NCBI GenBank assembly: GCA_020637165.1
Contig: JACJWN010000005.1
Span: forward strand, 357,578 to 421,577
Direction: 5' to 3'
Origin: Mycolicibacterium sp.
Lineage (GTDB): Bacteria > Actinomycetota > Actinomycetes > Mycobacteriales > Mycobacteriaceae
Length of the DNA stretch: 64,000 nucleotides
Within the stretch, counting starts at the first letter, position 1. Every line of letters starts with the position of its first letter. The notes beneath the pieces are model-generated. The model ran no database searches. It was not told the DNA's origin and saw only the letters and a list, made by a program, of their open reading frames with translations. Shown here piece by piece: positions 36,536 to 44,759 of this stretch. Position numbers and translations under genes: made by a program.

Positions 36536-36551
36536 TGTGACATAAGTCACA
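36536..36551. promoter_or_regulatory. Perfect CRP/cAMP-receptor box
   Basis: TGTGACATAAGTCACA matches the consensus TGTGA-N6-TCACA used by M. tuberculosis CRP (Rv3676). It lies 183 bp before the oxidoreductase start (36353) and about 183 bp before the secreted-protein start (36734). The rest of the 380-bp gap shows no gene. Confidence 0.75.
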
Positions 36552-36733
36552 TCCATAGTCAACTACTTCTGCGCGGCGGCGATGGCGCGAAATCCTCTCT
36601 GTAAGAATGCGTTTGGCCTATGACGCGATCGATTGAGATGCTGGGGATGGCCGCGTTTTCGGTATTGCCCACCCGGGGATGGGCGGTCTAGCCTCGGTGA
36701 CTGGGCGGGGTTGGCGAAAGGCAAGCGGGGGAT

Positions 36734-38581
36734 ATGTCCAAAGTGAATTGCGGTCTTCGTATGGGTGCGGCGGCGTTCGTCGCGGGGCTGTCTCTGGTCG
36801 GGACGCCCGGTCCGGCGGTCGCCGTGGCCGACACGGCCGAGGACGCTGGGACGCACTCGGCGGGCAAGGCGGAAACGGGGCGAACCGGTAGGCCCGATGC
36901 TGGGACGAGCCGCCCTTCCGCCGTAACAGCGGCTCCCGCAGTGGCGGTTCCGGGGTCTGGCTCGGCCGTCAACTCCTCGACGCAGCGACGGGCTGGGCGG
37001 ATCGTGTCGCAGGAACGGAGCGCGCTGACTGCGGTGCAGGACCGGCGGGCGCGTCTCTCAACGCCGTTCCTTCCCGCGATCCCCTCGACGCTCGGCGAAC
37101 CTGCCTCCCCGGCAGCGGCTTTACCGGACCGGCCGCGGGCCGCGGCCGGCGGCCCCTCCGCGGCACTGGTCGCCCCTGACGCAGCCCCGGCAGGGGCGAA
37201 GGTGCCGGTGGTCCCGCTCCCGGCCTCGGCGCAACCGGCCGCCCCTGCACTGATCAACACTGCACTGATCGACAACACTGCACTGATCGACACTGCACCA
37301 ATCAACACCCGGGTCATCAGCGTGGTCTCCCCGCCGACCGCCGCCGCGGTGGCCTCGACGCCCGCGGATGCCGTGGCCGCGGCACCGTCGATCACCGCGA
37401 CCGTCACCGGCGCCCTCGACAACGCCGCCAACTGGCTGTCCGGGCGTCCTGCCGAGTCTGCCGCGGCCTTCCTGCAGGGCGCACTGCTCCTGGTGCGGCG
37501 CAACCTTTTCGGTGGGAACGCGACCGCTCCTGCCGCTGCGACCGTCTCGGTGCTCGTCGACGACAACCTCCCCATCACGGTTTCCCCCACGAACTCATTC
37601 AGGACCATCTACGGCACCACCGCCGCCGGTTCGGTGACCGTCAACGGGCACACCTGGGTTGCCGACCCGAAGACGCACCTCTACACCACAACCGCCGATC
37701 TGGCCCAAGAGTGGCAGACCTACTACAGCGAAATGCAGGCTGGTCGAGGTGCTGAACTCAATGATGTGCAGCGCCTTGCGGGTAATGCGCAGGCGGTGTT
37801 CGAGAACACCGACCTGAAGTTCCAGCCCGAAGCCCAGCTGTCGGTCGATCGGCAGGATGTGCAGAAGGTGCTCGACGCTGTTTACGCGGCCATGATTGGT
37901 GCCGGTGTGGACCCGAGTTCAACGCTGACCGAAGATCAGTACCTGGCTATTGGTGCTGTGCTGCAGAACAATCCGACTCTTCGTGAGCTGGCGGTTCAGG
38001 GACACGGACTCAACAACGCCTGGATCCCGCGGTACGCGGGCTTCACCAGACACTTCCAGAACAACGTCGACGGGCAGACCCGCTACATCGGCCCCGGCTT
38101 CAACAGCGGCCAGCGAGCCCTCGCCGACTTTTTCGATGACAACATCATCACTCACCTGCCGTTCCCGACCGTCGTTCACAATGGCGTCCTGTGGCAGCTG
38201 AACCAGAACGGAAATCGTGAAGCGACCGTTGCCGATTCGGTCGCAGCGCTGAACGAGAGCCTGACCTCCACGTACACTTCCGACGATTTCCGGCAGCCGC
38301 CGGCGCTGGTGAACAAGACGCCGAATCAGGCGCTAGAAGCCGGTCAACCATTCAACTTCGCGCTGCCGGACGACACCTTCGTCGACCCCCAGGGGGAGGC
38401 CATCACCTACACGGCGACAAGGATCTTCGGAATCCCGTTGCCCAAGTGGCTGTCCTTCGATGCCGAGACCCGGCAGTTCTCGGGAACGGCGCCCGTTTGG
38501 AGAATCGCGCTGGTTTTCGTTAAGGCCACGAATTCCTCTGGCATCAGCCGAACCGAGGCGTTCTTCGTTCACACGAAGTAG
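36734..38581 (+). CDS. Large exported protein with Ala/Pro linker and cadherin-like C-domain
   Basis: 615 aa. Signal peptide with hydrophobic core about 9-27, cleaved near AVAVADT. About 190 residues of Ala/Pro/Ser-rich disordered linker include four short tandem units of the ALI(D/N)T type. A globular middle (about 250-510) begins DDNLPITVSPTNSFRTIYGT and has no recognised family. The C-terminus (about 515-612) resembles a cadherin-like/putative Ig (CADG) domain: NQALEAGQPFNFALPDDTFVDPQGEAITYTA, FSGTAPVW. It is probably a surface or secreted protein. The CRP box lies upstream. Confidence 0.8.
   Translation: MSKVNCGLRMGAAAFVAGLSLVGTPGPAVAVADTAEDAGTHSAGKAETGRTGRPDAGTSRPSAVTAAPAVAVPGSGSAVNSSTQRRAGRIVSQERSALTAVQDRRARLSTPFLPAIPSTLGEPASPAAALPDRPRAAAGGPSAALVAPDAAPAGAKVPVVPLPASAQPAAPALINTALIDNTALIDTAPINTRVISVVSPPTAAAVASTPADAVAAAPSITATVTGALDNAANWLSGRPAESAAAFLQGALLLVRRNLFGGNATAPAAATVSVLVDDNLPITVSPTNSFRTIYGTTAAGSVTVNGHTWVADPKTHLYTTTADLAQEWQTYYSEMQAGRGAELNDVQRLAGNAQAVFENTDLKFQPEAQLSVDRQDVQKVLDAVYAAMIGAGVDPSSTLTEDQYLAIGAVLQNNPTLRELAVQGHGLNNAWIPRYAGFTRHFQNNVDGQTRYIGPGFNSGQRALADFFDDNIITHLPFPTVVHNGVLWQLNQNGNREATVADSVAALNESLTSTYTSDDFRQPPALVNKTPNQALEAGQPFNFALPDDTFVDPQGEAITYTATRIFGIPLPKWLSFDAETRQFSGTAPVWRIALVFVKATNSSGISRTEAFFVHTK
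37246..37308 (+). repeat. Four degenerate tandem 15-18 bp units inside the exported-protein gene
   Basis: TGCACTGATCAACAC and variants recur at 37246, 37261, about 37279 and about 37294. They encode TALINTALIDNTALIDTAPI-like text in the linker, so length variation between strains is likely. Confidence 0.7.
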
Positions 38582-38595
38582 CGACCGGGCGTTGT

Positions 38596-38614
38596 CGACC
38601 GGAAGCGCCGGTCG
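38596..38614. terminator. Hairpin terminator between convergent genes
   Basis: CGACCGG, loop AAGCG, CCGGTCG: a seven-pair GC stem 14 bp after the exported-protein stop and 14 bp before the end of the SDR gene. No U-tract, as is usual in mycobacteria. It may serve both directions. Confidence 0.6.
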
Positions 38615-38627
38615 GGCGTTTGGAGTC

Positions 38628-39404
38628 CTACTTCGGTGGCATCCTGATGCCGCCGTCGACGCGAACCACCTCGGCGTTCATGTAGGAGTTCGTGATCAGC
38701 TCTAGCACCATCGAGGCCAGTTCCTCGGGCTTGCCGAGCCGGTGCGGGAACAGCACGGACTGGCCGAGTTTGGCCTTGAACGCCTCGGAGGCCTCACCCT
38801 GGCCGTAGATCGGCGTGTCGATCAGGCCCGGCGCGACGGTGTTGACCCGGATCCCCACGGCGGCGAGATCACGGGCCACCGGGAGCGTCAGACCGACGAC
38901 GCCGCCCTTGGACGACGAGTACGCCGCCTGGCCGATCTGGCCGTCGAAGGCCGCGACGCTGGTCATGTTCACGATCGCGCCGCGTTCGCCGGTGGCGGTC
39001 GGTTCCAGCCGGCTCATTGCGGTCGCGGCGATGCGGATGCAGTCGAAAGTCCCGATCAGGTTGATCTCGATGACCTTGCGATACACCCCGAGGTCATGCG
39101 CCGAAGCGAATTCGCCGTCCTTGCCGATGGTGCGCTGGGCCCAGCCGATGCCGGCGGAGTTCACCAGCGAACGCAGCGGACCGAGATCCATCGCGGTGTT
39201 GACGGCATCGATGATCTGATCGGTGTTGGTGACGTCGACGGTGACGAACACACCGCCGATCTCGTGGGCGAGTTCCTGCCCGCGTTCGGCCTGCAGGTCG
39301 GCGATGACGACGCGGGCGCCGCGATCGGCCAACTGGCGTGCGGTGGCCGCACCGATTCCGGATGCGCCGCCGGTGACGATTGCACTGGTTCCATTGAGAT
39401 CCAC
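38628..39404 (-). CDS. SDR dehydrogenase, HSD10-like
   Basis: 258 aa from GTG at 39404. TGGASGIG Rossmann motif, NSAGIG, catalytic S-Y-K (SVAAFDGQIGQAAYSSSKGG), and substrate-side VAPGLIDTPIYGQG. The ARDLAAVGIRVNTVAPG segment resembles 3-hydroxyacyl/2-methyl-3-hydroxybutyryl-CoA dehydrogenases of the HSD17B10 group. Likely NAD+-dependent oxidation of a hydroxyacyl-CoA or steroid. Longer upstream open frame is discarded because the divergent hydrolase gene starts there. Confidence 0.92.
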   Translation of the reverse strand: MDLNGTSAIVTGGASGIGAATARQLADRGARVVIADLQAERGQELAHEIGGVFVTVDVTNTDQIIDAVNTAMDLGPLRSLVNSAGIGWAQRTIGKDGEFASAHDLGVYRKVIEINLIGTFDCIRIAATAMSRLEPTATGERGAIVNMTSVAAFDGQIGQAAYSSSKGGVVGLTLPVARDLAAVGIRVNTVAPGLIDTPIYGQGEASEAFKAKLGQSVLFPHRLGKPEELASMVLELITNSYMNAEVVRVDGGIRMPPK

Positions 39405-39483
39405 GTCCTGAAGCTTACGGGGAGCCGACCGATCCGCTGCGGGTGGTTCCGCCGGCGCCGGGGAACTGCGTAGGTTTTCTGTC

Positions 39484-40713
39484 ATGGCGGAAACAACACT
39501 GCGCAGCGCCACCAGGGTCGCCGGCTTCGAGGATCCTGAACTGGACTTCCAGCTTCTCCGCCAACTCGGCACGGCGGCCTACGGGGGCGCATCGGTGGGG
39601 GAGTGCCTCGCTGTGGCGGAGCAGATCCGACGAAGCGGTGCCGCGGCGTGGACCGGCGCGTTCGCCGCGCTCGCCGAACGCCAGCACGCCGACGCCGTGC
39701 GGCACGATGCCGCCGGCCACGCGCTCAGCGCACGGGAGCGGTACTTGCATGCGGCCAACAGCTTCCGCGCGGCGGAGTACTTCTCACCCTTCGGTACCGA
39801 ACAGCATGCGGAGCTGGGCCTGGCCAGCCGCGACGCGTTCTTGGCCGCGATGGCCAACGATCCCGTCCACATCGAACAGGCGTGGTTACCCTGGCGCGGT
39901 CAACGCCTACCCGGCTACTGGCTGGTCCCACCGGGTGCCGACGAACCCGGGCCGGCCCTGATAGTGACCAGTGGCTTCGACGGGACCCTCGAGGAAAGCT
40001 ACTTCCAGGTCGGGCTGGCCGCCCTGCAACGCGGCTGGCGGGTGATGCTGATCTGCGGGCCGGGCCAGATGGACACCGCGCGAACCGAGTCCGGTACCCA
40101 TTTCGTTCCGGACACCGAAAGCTGGGTATCGGCCTGGACCGACCGCGTCCTCGACCGTTCCCAGGTCGACCGGGAGCGGCTGGCCCTGCTCGGAATCAGT
40201 TTCGGAGGCTACTTCGCCGCACGCGCCGCCGCCCACGACCCGAGAATCTCTGCGCTCGTGGCGAATTCGCCGGTGATCGACCTGCGCGCCTACATGGTCT
40301 CGTTCGTCGCCGGGATGGGCGGAGATCCCGAGGAGGTGCTGACCCCGGCGGATGACTTCAGCCTTGACGAGATCGACGACATCCCGGACGACGAGATGCC
40401 GCATCAGGTCAAGGAGATGTCGCGGTCGTTGATCCGCAGGTTCGGACAGACGACCTTCCTGGGCACCTTCGCATATCTGCGCGACTTCGTCGTCGATCCG
40501 TCGATGATCCGTTGTCCGGCCCTGGCGCTGGTCGGAACCGGCGAGGGCGGCGAGCCGATCCGTCAGTTTGAGGTGTTCGGCCAAAGCTGCGGGGGCCCGG
40601 TGACCCGTCGGATGTTCACCGCCGCCGAGGGTGCCGATACCCACTGCCAACTGGGCAATCTCACACTGTCCAACGCCGTGGTCATGGACTGGCTCGACGA
40701 GACGTTCGCATAA
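39484..40713 (+). CDS. Alpha/beta hydrolase
   Basis: 409 aa. Helical N-terminal cap (about 1-130), then alpha/beta core with LIVTSGFDGT oxyanion region, nucleophile elbow GISFGGYFA and late acid/His in VGTGEGGEP and GADTHCQLGN. The cap-plus-core design resembles the pseudooxynicotine-hydrolase/FrsA-type group. Substrate unknown. Shares its promoter gap with the SDR gene. Confidence 0.88.
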   Translation: MAETTLRSATRVAGFEDPELDFQLLRQLGTAAYGGASVGECLAVAEQIRRSGAAAWTGAFAALAERQHADAVRHDAAGHALSARERYLHAANSFRAAEYFSPFGTEQHAELGLASRDAFLAAMANDPVHIEQAWLPWRGQRLPGYWLVPPGADEPGPALIVTSGFDGTLEESYFQVGLAALQRGWRVMLICGPGQMDTARTESGTHFVPDTESWVSAWTDRVLDRSQVDRERLALLGISFGGYFAARAAAHDPRISALVANSPVIDLRAYMVSFVAGMGGDPEEVLTPADDFSLDEIDDIPDDEMPHQVKEMSRSLIRRFGQTTFLGTFAYLRDFVVDPSMIRCPALALVGTGEGGEPIRQFEVFGQSCGGPVTRRMFTAAEGADTHCQLGNLTLSNAVVMDWLDETFA

Positions 40714-40729
40714 GCCACGCTGGCTCGGG

Positions 40730-41785
40730 CTAGTGGCGGGAGTGGCCGTTCTGCCGGCCCAGCTCCCGTTGCACCATCGGCCAGACCTCCCCGGCCAGTA
40801 GTTCGATGGTCCGGCAGACGATTCGGTTCTCCATGCCCATCCACTGGACCCGGGCGATAAGCCGCGTGAACCCGATCCTTCGGCCAAGCCGTACCAGTTC
40901 CTCGGCGCAGTCCTCAGCGGATCCGATGATGACCCGGCCGGCCAGCAGCTCGGGAATGCCTCTGGCCGCGCCGGGATCGCCGATGACATCGGTGAACAAA
41001 CCCCATCGGTCGAAAACCCGGTAACTGGCCTGAAGGTAGGGGACCGCCTCGCGCACCGCGGTCTCGCGGTCCTCTGCGACAACGATGTTGCGCAACAGCG
41101 GGAAGTCGGCAGGCTTCGGCTTGCCCAGCGCTTCCAGCCGCGAGGCGAAAGCCTCCGACTGCTCAACGATCGTGGAGTCGGTGAGGTGTGAAGATGCCAC
41201 CCAGGTGTCCCCAATCGCCGTGTCGGCCACGTCGGCGGCCCGCTCGACCGACCGGATCGCGCTGGCGCCGAGCCAGAGTGGCGGCCGGGGCTTCCGCACC
41301 GGACGCAGAGCCAGCGACAGGTCCTCGGCCCGGTAGTAACGGCCGTCGAAGCTCACCGACTCCTCCGACCACAGTCGGGTGATCAGTTCGATGGCTTCGG
41401 TGAAGCGTCCGATGCGTTCGCGACGGTCGATTCCCAGTAGCGCGAATTCGGCGGGGGTCCAGCCCGCCGAAGCGCCGAGGACGAACCGGCCGCCGCACAC
41501 AACGTCGAGAAACGCGCCGTCGATGGCCACCTGAACGGGGTGGTGATGGGGGAGGACCAGCATGCACGTCGACAGCGACATTCCCTCGGCGGACGCGGCC
41601 AGGCGGGCCAGCATCGGAAGGGCTGGCAGCCAGGCTGCCGAACCGTAGGACAGATGGGTCCCGATCGTCACGCCGTCATAGCCGGCCGCCCGGGCAATCG
41701 ACACCTGCCGCTCGTGTTCGGCCACCCGCACATCGAGCGCATCCCCGGCCGGATGCTCGGGATTGATGAAGAGAGTCAAGCCCAT
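40730..41785 (-). CDS. LLM-class flavin/F420-dependent oxidoreductase
   Basis: 351 aa. Luciferase-like barrel: GYDGVTIGTHLSYG, STCMLVLPHHHPVQVA, GRFVLGASAGWTPAEF, PLWLGASA. Mycobacteria have many F420-dependent members of this family; the cofactor here cannot be told from sequence with certainty. It converges with the hydrolase (16-bp gap). Confidence 0.9.
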   Translation of the reverse strand: MGLTLFINPEHPAGDALDVRVAEHERQVSIARAAGYDGVTIGTHLSYGSAAWLPALPMLARLAASAEGMSLSTCMLVLPHHHPVQVAIDGAFLDVVCGGRFVLGASAGWTPAEFALLGIDRRERIGRFTEAIELITRLWSEESVSFDGRYYRAEDLSLALRPVRKPRPPLWLGASAIRSVERAADVADTAIGDTWVASSHLTDSTIVEQSEAFASRLEALGKPKPADFPLLRNIVVAEDRETAVREAVPYLQASYRVFDRWGLFTDVIGDPGAARGIPELLAGRVIIGSAEDCAEELVRLGRRIGFTRLIARVQWMGMENRIVCRTIELLAGEVWPMVQRELGRQNGHSRH

Positions 41786-41852
41786 GGCAACAAGCTATCC
41801 AAGGGGTGCGGTGCGTCGGTCTAGCTCCGGTCTAGGTCGTGGTGTCGGACGG

Positions 41853-42131
41853 TCACGATGTCCTGACCGTGCCGTCAACAGCGGTCTTGATGTAGGCGCC
41901 GGCAGCGGTGCTGGCGCCCACCCGGGCTCCGCCGTGGTGGCTGTCGGCGCCCTGCGCGGAGAGTACGGTTTTGGCTCCGCCGCCGCCGAGCTGGCCGGGT
42001 GCCGCGGCGGCGGTGGCGGCCGCCTCCTGGGTCCCCGCCGCCGGGGCCGGGCTGGCGTAGGCCGGTCCCGCCAGAGTCAATGACGCGGCGGCCATTGCTG
42101 CTCCGATGAAAACCGCTGACTTCTTCAACAT
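41853..42131 (-). CDS. Small exported Ala/Gly-rich protein
   Basis: 92 aa from ATG at 42131 with GAGAGG upstream. Clear signal peptide (KKSAVFIGAAMAAASLTLAG) cleaved after AYA. Mature part Ala/Gly-rich with QLGGGGAKTVLSAQGADSHHGGARVGA. No cysteine, no recognised family. It could be a secreted structural or signalling peptide. Confidence 0.7.
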   Translation of the reverse strand: MLKKSAVFIGAAMAAASLTLAGPAYASPAPAAGTQEAAATAAAAPGQLGGGGAKTVLSAQGADSHHGGARVGASTAAGAYIKTAVDGTVRTS

Positions 42132-42248
42132 CGACCTCTCAAACTGCGGGGCCGCTGGGGTTATTGGCCGCCGTGATGGGTAAAGCATCTCCTGCCCGCC
42201 GAACCCGGTCCGTCCGCCGAACAGGCTGTTGTGAGGATGAAGTCGTGT

Positions 42249-42264
42249 TCCACCGATCGGTGGA
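42249..42264. promoter_or_regulatory. 16-bp perfect palindrome between exported peptide and atsA
   Basis: TCCACCGATCGGTGGA is self-complementary. It lies 98 bp before the sulfatase start and 118 bp before the start of the divergent small exported protein. TetR-type operators look like this; no regulator gene is adjacent. Confidence 0.45.
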
Positions 42265-42361
42265 CGCGCTCGCCTCGGCGTCCCGCGACGCGATCGCCTG
42301 CCCCGGCACGGGAACATCACCGGTTCGTCCGAAATCCATCCGGGGCAGCTAGCGTGGGTGG

Positions 42362-44722
42362 ATGGTGACTCCCAACCGGCCCCCGGTGCGACGCGACATC
42401 CTGCCCATCCCCGATGCCCAGCACGTGGGCGTCACTACCTACGACGCCCGTGACCCGCACACCAGCTACCCGCCGATCACCATGTTGCGGCCGCCGCCGG
42501 GAGCGCCGAACGTGCTGATCGTGCTGATCGACGACGTCGGCTTCGCCGCCTCCTCGGCCTTCGGCGGACCCTGCCACACCCCGGCCGCCGAACGATTGGC
42601 CGGCGAGGGTGTGAAGCTCAACCGATTCCACACCACCGCGCTGTGCTCACCGACCCGCCAGGCACTGCTGACCGGACGCAACCACCATTCGGTGGGCATG
42701 GGCGCCATCACCGAGATGGCGACGTCGGCGCCGGGCAACAGCAGTATCCGCCCGAAGGACAAGGCTCCGATCGCCGAGACGCTGCGGCTCAACGGCTACT
42801 CCACCGCGCAGTTCGGCAAGTGCCACGAGGTCCCCGCATGGGAGGTCTCTCCGGTCGGCCCGTTCGACCGCTGGCCCACCGGTTCGGGGTTCGAGTACTT
42901 CTACGGCTTCGTGGGCGGCGAGGCCAACCAGTACTACCCAGGCCTCTACGAGGGAACCACCGCCGTCGAGCCGCCCCGCACACCGGAGCAGGGTTATACC
43001 CTCACCGAGGACCTCGCCGACCGTGCGATCACCTGGGTGCGCCAGCAGAAGGCGTTGGCCCCGGACAAGCCGTTCTTCATGTATTTCGCCCCCGGGGCCA
43101 CCCACGCCCCGCACCACGTTCCCAAGGAGTGGTCGGACAAGTACCGCGGAGAGTTCGACGAAGGCTGGGATGTGCTGAGGGAGAAGATCTTCGCCCGCCA
43201 GAAGCAACTCGGTGTGATTCCGCAGGACGCGGTCATCACCCCCAGGCCGGAGCCCATCCCCGGCTGGGATGATATGCCGGCCGAACTCAAGCCGGTGCTG
43301 GCCCGGCAGATGGAGATCTACGCCGGATTCCTGGAGCAGACCGACCACGAGATCGGCCGGGTCGTCGAGGCGATCGCCGACCTCGGTGCTCTCGAGGACA
43401 CCCTGGTCTACTACATCATCGGCGACAATGGCGCCTCGGCCGAGGGAACCCCGAACGGGTGCTTCAACGAGATGTGCACGCTGAACGGGATGGCGGGGAT
43501 CGAGACCCCCGAGTTCCTGCTCTCCAAGATCGACGACTTCGGCACCCCGGACGCCTACAACCACTACGCCGTCGGCTGGGCCCACGCGTTGTGCACGCCG
43601 TACCAGTGGACCAAGCAGATCGCCTCGCACTGGGGCGGCACCCGCAACGGAACCATCGTGCACTGGCCGAGGGGCCTGGCCGACAAGGGCGGCACCCGTA
43701 ACCAGTTCCATCACGTCATCGACGTCGCACCGACCATTCTGGAAGCCGCCGGGATCCCGGCGCCGTTGTTCGTCAACGGAATTCAGCAGGCCCCGATGGA
43801 GGGCGCCAGCATGCTGGGGACGTTGCGGGAATCCTCCGCGCCGGAATCCCACCTGGTGCAGTACTTCGAGATCATGGGCAACCGCGGCATCTACCACGAG
43901 GGCTGGACGGCCTGCACCAAACACCGGACACCGTGGCTGCCGGATGCCCCGCCCTCGTTCGACGCCGACGTCTGGGAGCTCTACGGGCCCGACGACTGGA
44001 CCCAGTCGCGCAACCTCGCCGCGGAGAACCCCGGCAAGCTCGCCGAGCTGCAACGACTCTGGCTGATCGAGGCGGTGAAGTACAACGTGGTGCCGCTCGA
44101 TGACCGCTCCTTCGAGCGGATCAACTCCGATATCGCCGGGCGGCCGACACTGATCCGCGGCAACAGCCAGCTGCTGTTCGAGGGCATGCGCGTCAGCGAG
44201 AACTGCGTGGTCAACATCAAGAACAAGTCCCACCAGGTGACCGCTGACCTGGTGGTCCCCGACGGCGGCGGCAACGGTGTGATCGTCACCCAGGGCGGCC
44301 AGGTCGGCGGCTGGTCGCTCTACGTCCACGAGGGAAGGCTGAAGTACTGCTACAACTTCTTCGGCATCCAACACTTCATCGTCGCCGCCGACGGGCCGCT
44401 GCCCACCGGCAGGCACCAGGTCCGCATGGAGTTCGCCTATGACGGCGGCGGACTGGCCAAGGGGGGAACGGTGACGCTCTACTGCGACGGGAAGCCGGTC
44501 GGGTCGGGCAGGGTCGAGATCACCATCCCGATGGGCTTCTCCGCCGACGAGGCATGCGACGTCGGCTGCGACACGGGCTCGCCGGCCTCCCCGGACTACG
44601 GCCCGAGTGGCAACCGGTTCACCGGGAAAATCGACTGGGTGCAGATCGACGTCGGCGAGGACGGCCACGACCACCTCATCACCGGCGAGGACCGCCTGAA
44701 ACTGGCTATGGGGAAGCAGTAG
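42362..44722 (+). CDS. atsA: Type I arylsulfatase, AtsA
   Basis: 786 aa, the same length class as M. tuberculosis AtsA (Rv0711). Metal-binding VLIDDVGFAASS, formylglycine motif CSPTRQALLTGR with Cys at about residue 95 (to be oxidised by a formylglycine-generating enzyme not in this window), and HAPHHVP, IGDNGASAEGT later metal/active residues. No signal peptide, consistent with AtsA homologues. Hydrolyses sulfate esters. The NAGGN operon follows 37 bp later on the same strand. Confidence 0.93.
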   Translation: MVTPNRPPVRRDILPIPDAQHVGVTTYDARDPHTSYPPITMLRPPPGAPNVLIVLIDDVGFAASSAFGGPCHTPAAERLAGEGVKLNRFHTTALCSPTRQALLTGRNHHSVGMGAITEMATSAPGNSSIRPKDKAPIAETLRLNGYSTAQFGKCHEVPAWEVSPVGPFDRWPTGSGFEYFYGFVGGEANQYYPGLYEGTTAVEPPRTPEQGYTLTEDLADRAITWVRQQKALAPDKPFFMYFAPGATHAPHHVPKEWSDKYRGEFDEGWDVLREKIFARQKQLGVIPQDAVITPRPEPIPGWDDMPAELKPVLARQMEIYAGFLEQTDHEIGRVVEAIADLGALEDTLVYYIIGDNGASAEGTPNGCFNEMCTLNGMAGIETPEFLLSKIDDFGTPDAYNHYAVGWAHALCTPYQWTKQIASHWGGTRNGTIVHWPRGLADKGGTRNQFHHVIDVAPTILEAAGIPAPLFVNGIQQAPMEGASMLGTLRESSAPESHLVQYFEIMGNRGIYHEGWTACTKHRTPWLPDAPPSFDADVWELYGPDDWTQSRNLAAENPGKLAELQRLWLIEAVKYNVVPLDDRSFERINSDIAGRPTLIRGNSQLLFEGMRVSENCVVNIKNKSHQVTADLVVPDGGGNGVIVTQGGQVGGWSLYVHEGRLKYCYNFFGIQHFIVAADGPLPTGRHQVRMEFAYDGGGLAKGGTVTLYCDGKPVGSGRVEITIPMGFSADEACDVGCDTGSPASPDYGPSGNRFTGKIDWVQIDVGEDGHDHLITGEDRLKLAMGKQ

Positions 44723-44759
44723 ACGGCGGCGAGACCGCGGGCCTGAGACAATGGTGTCC

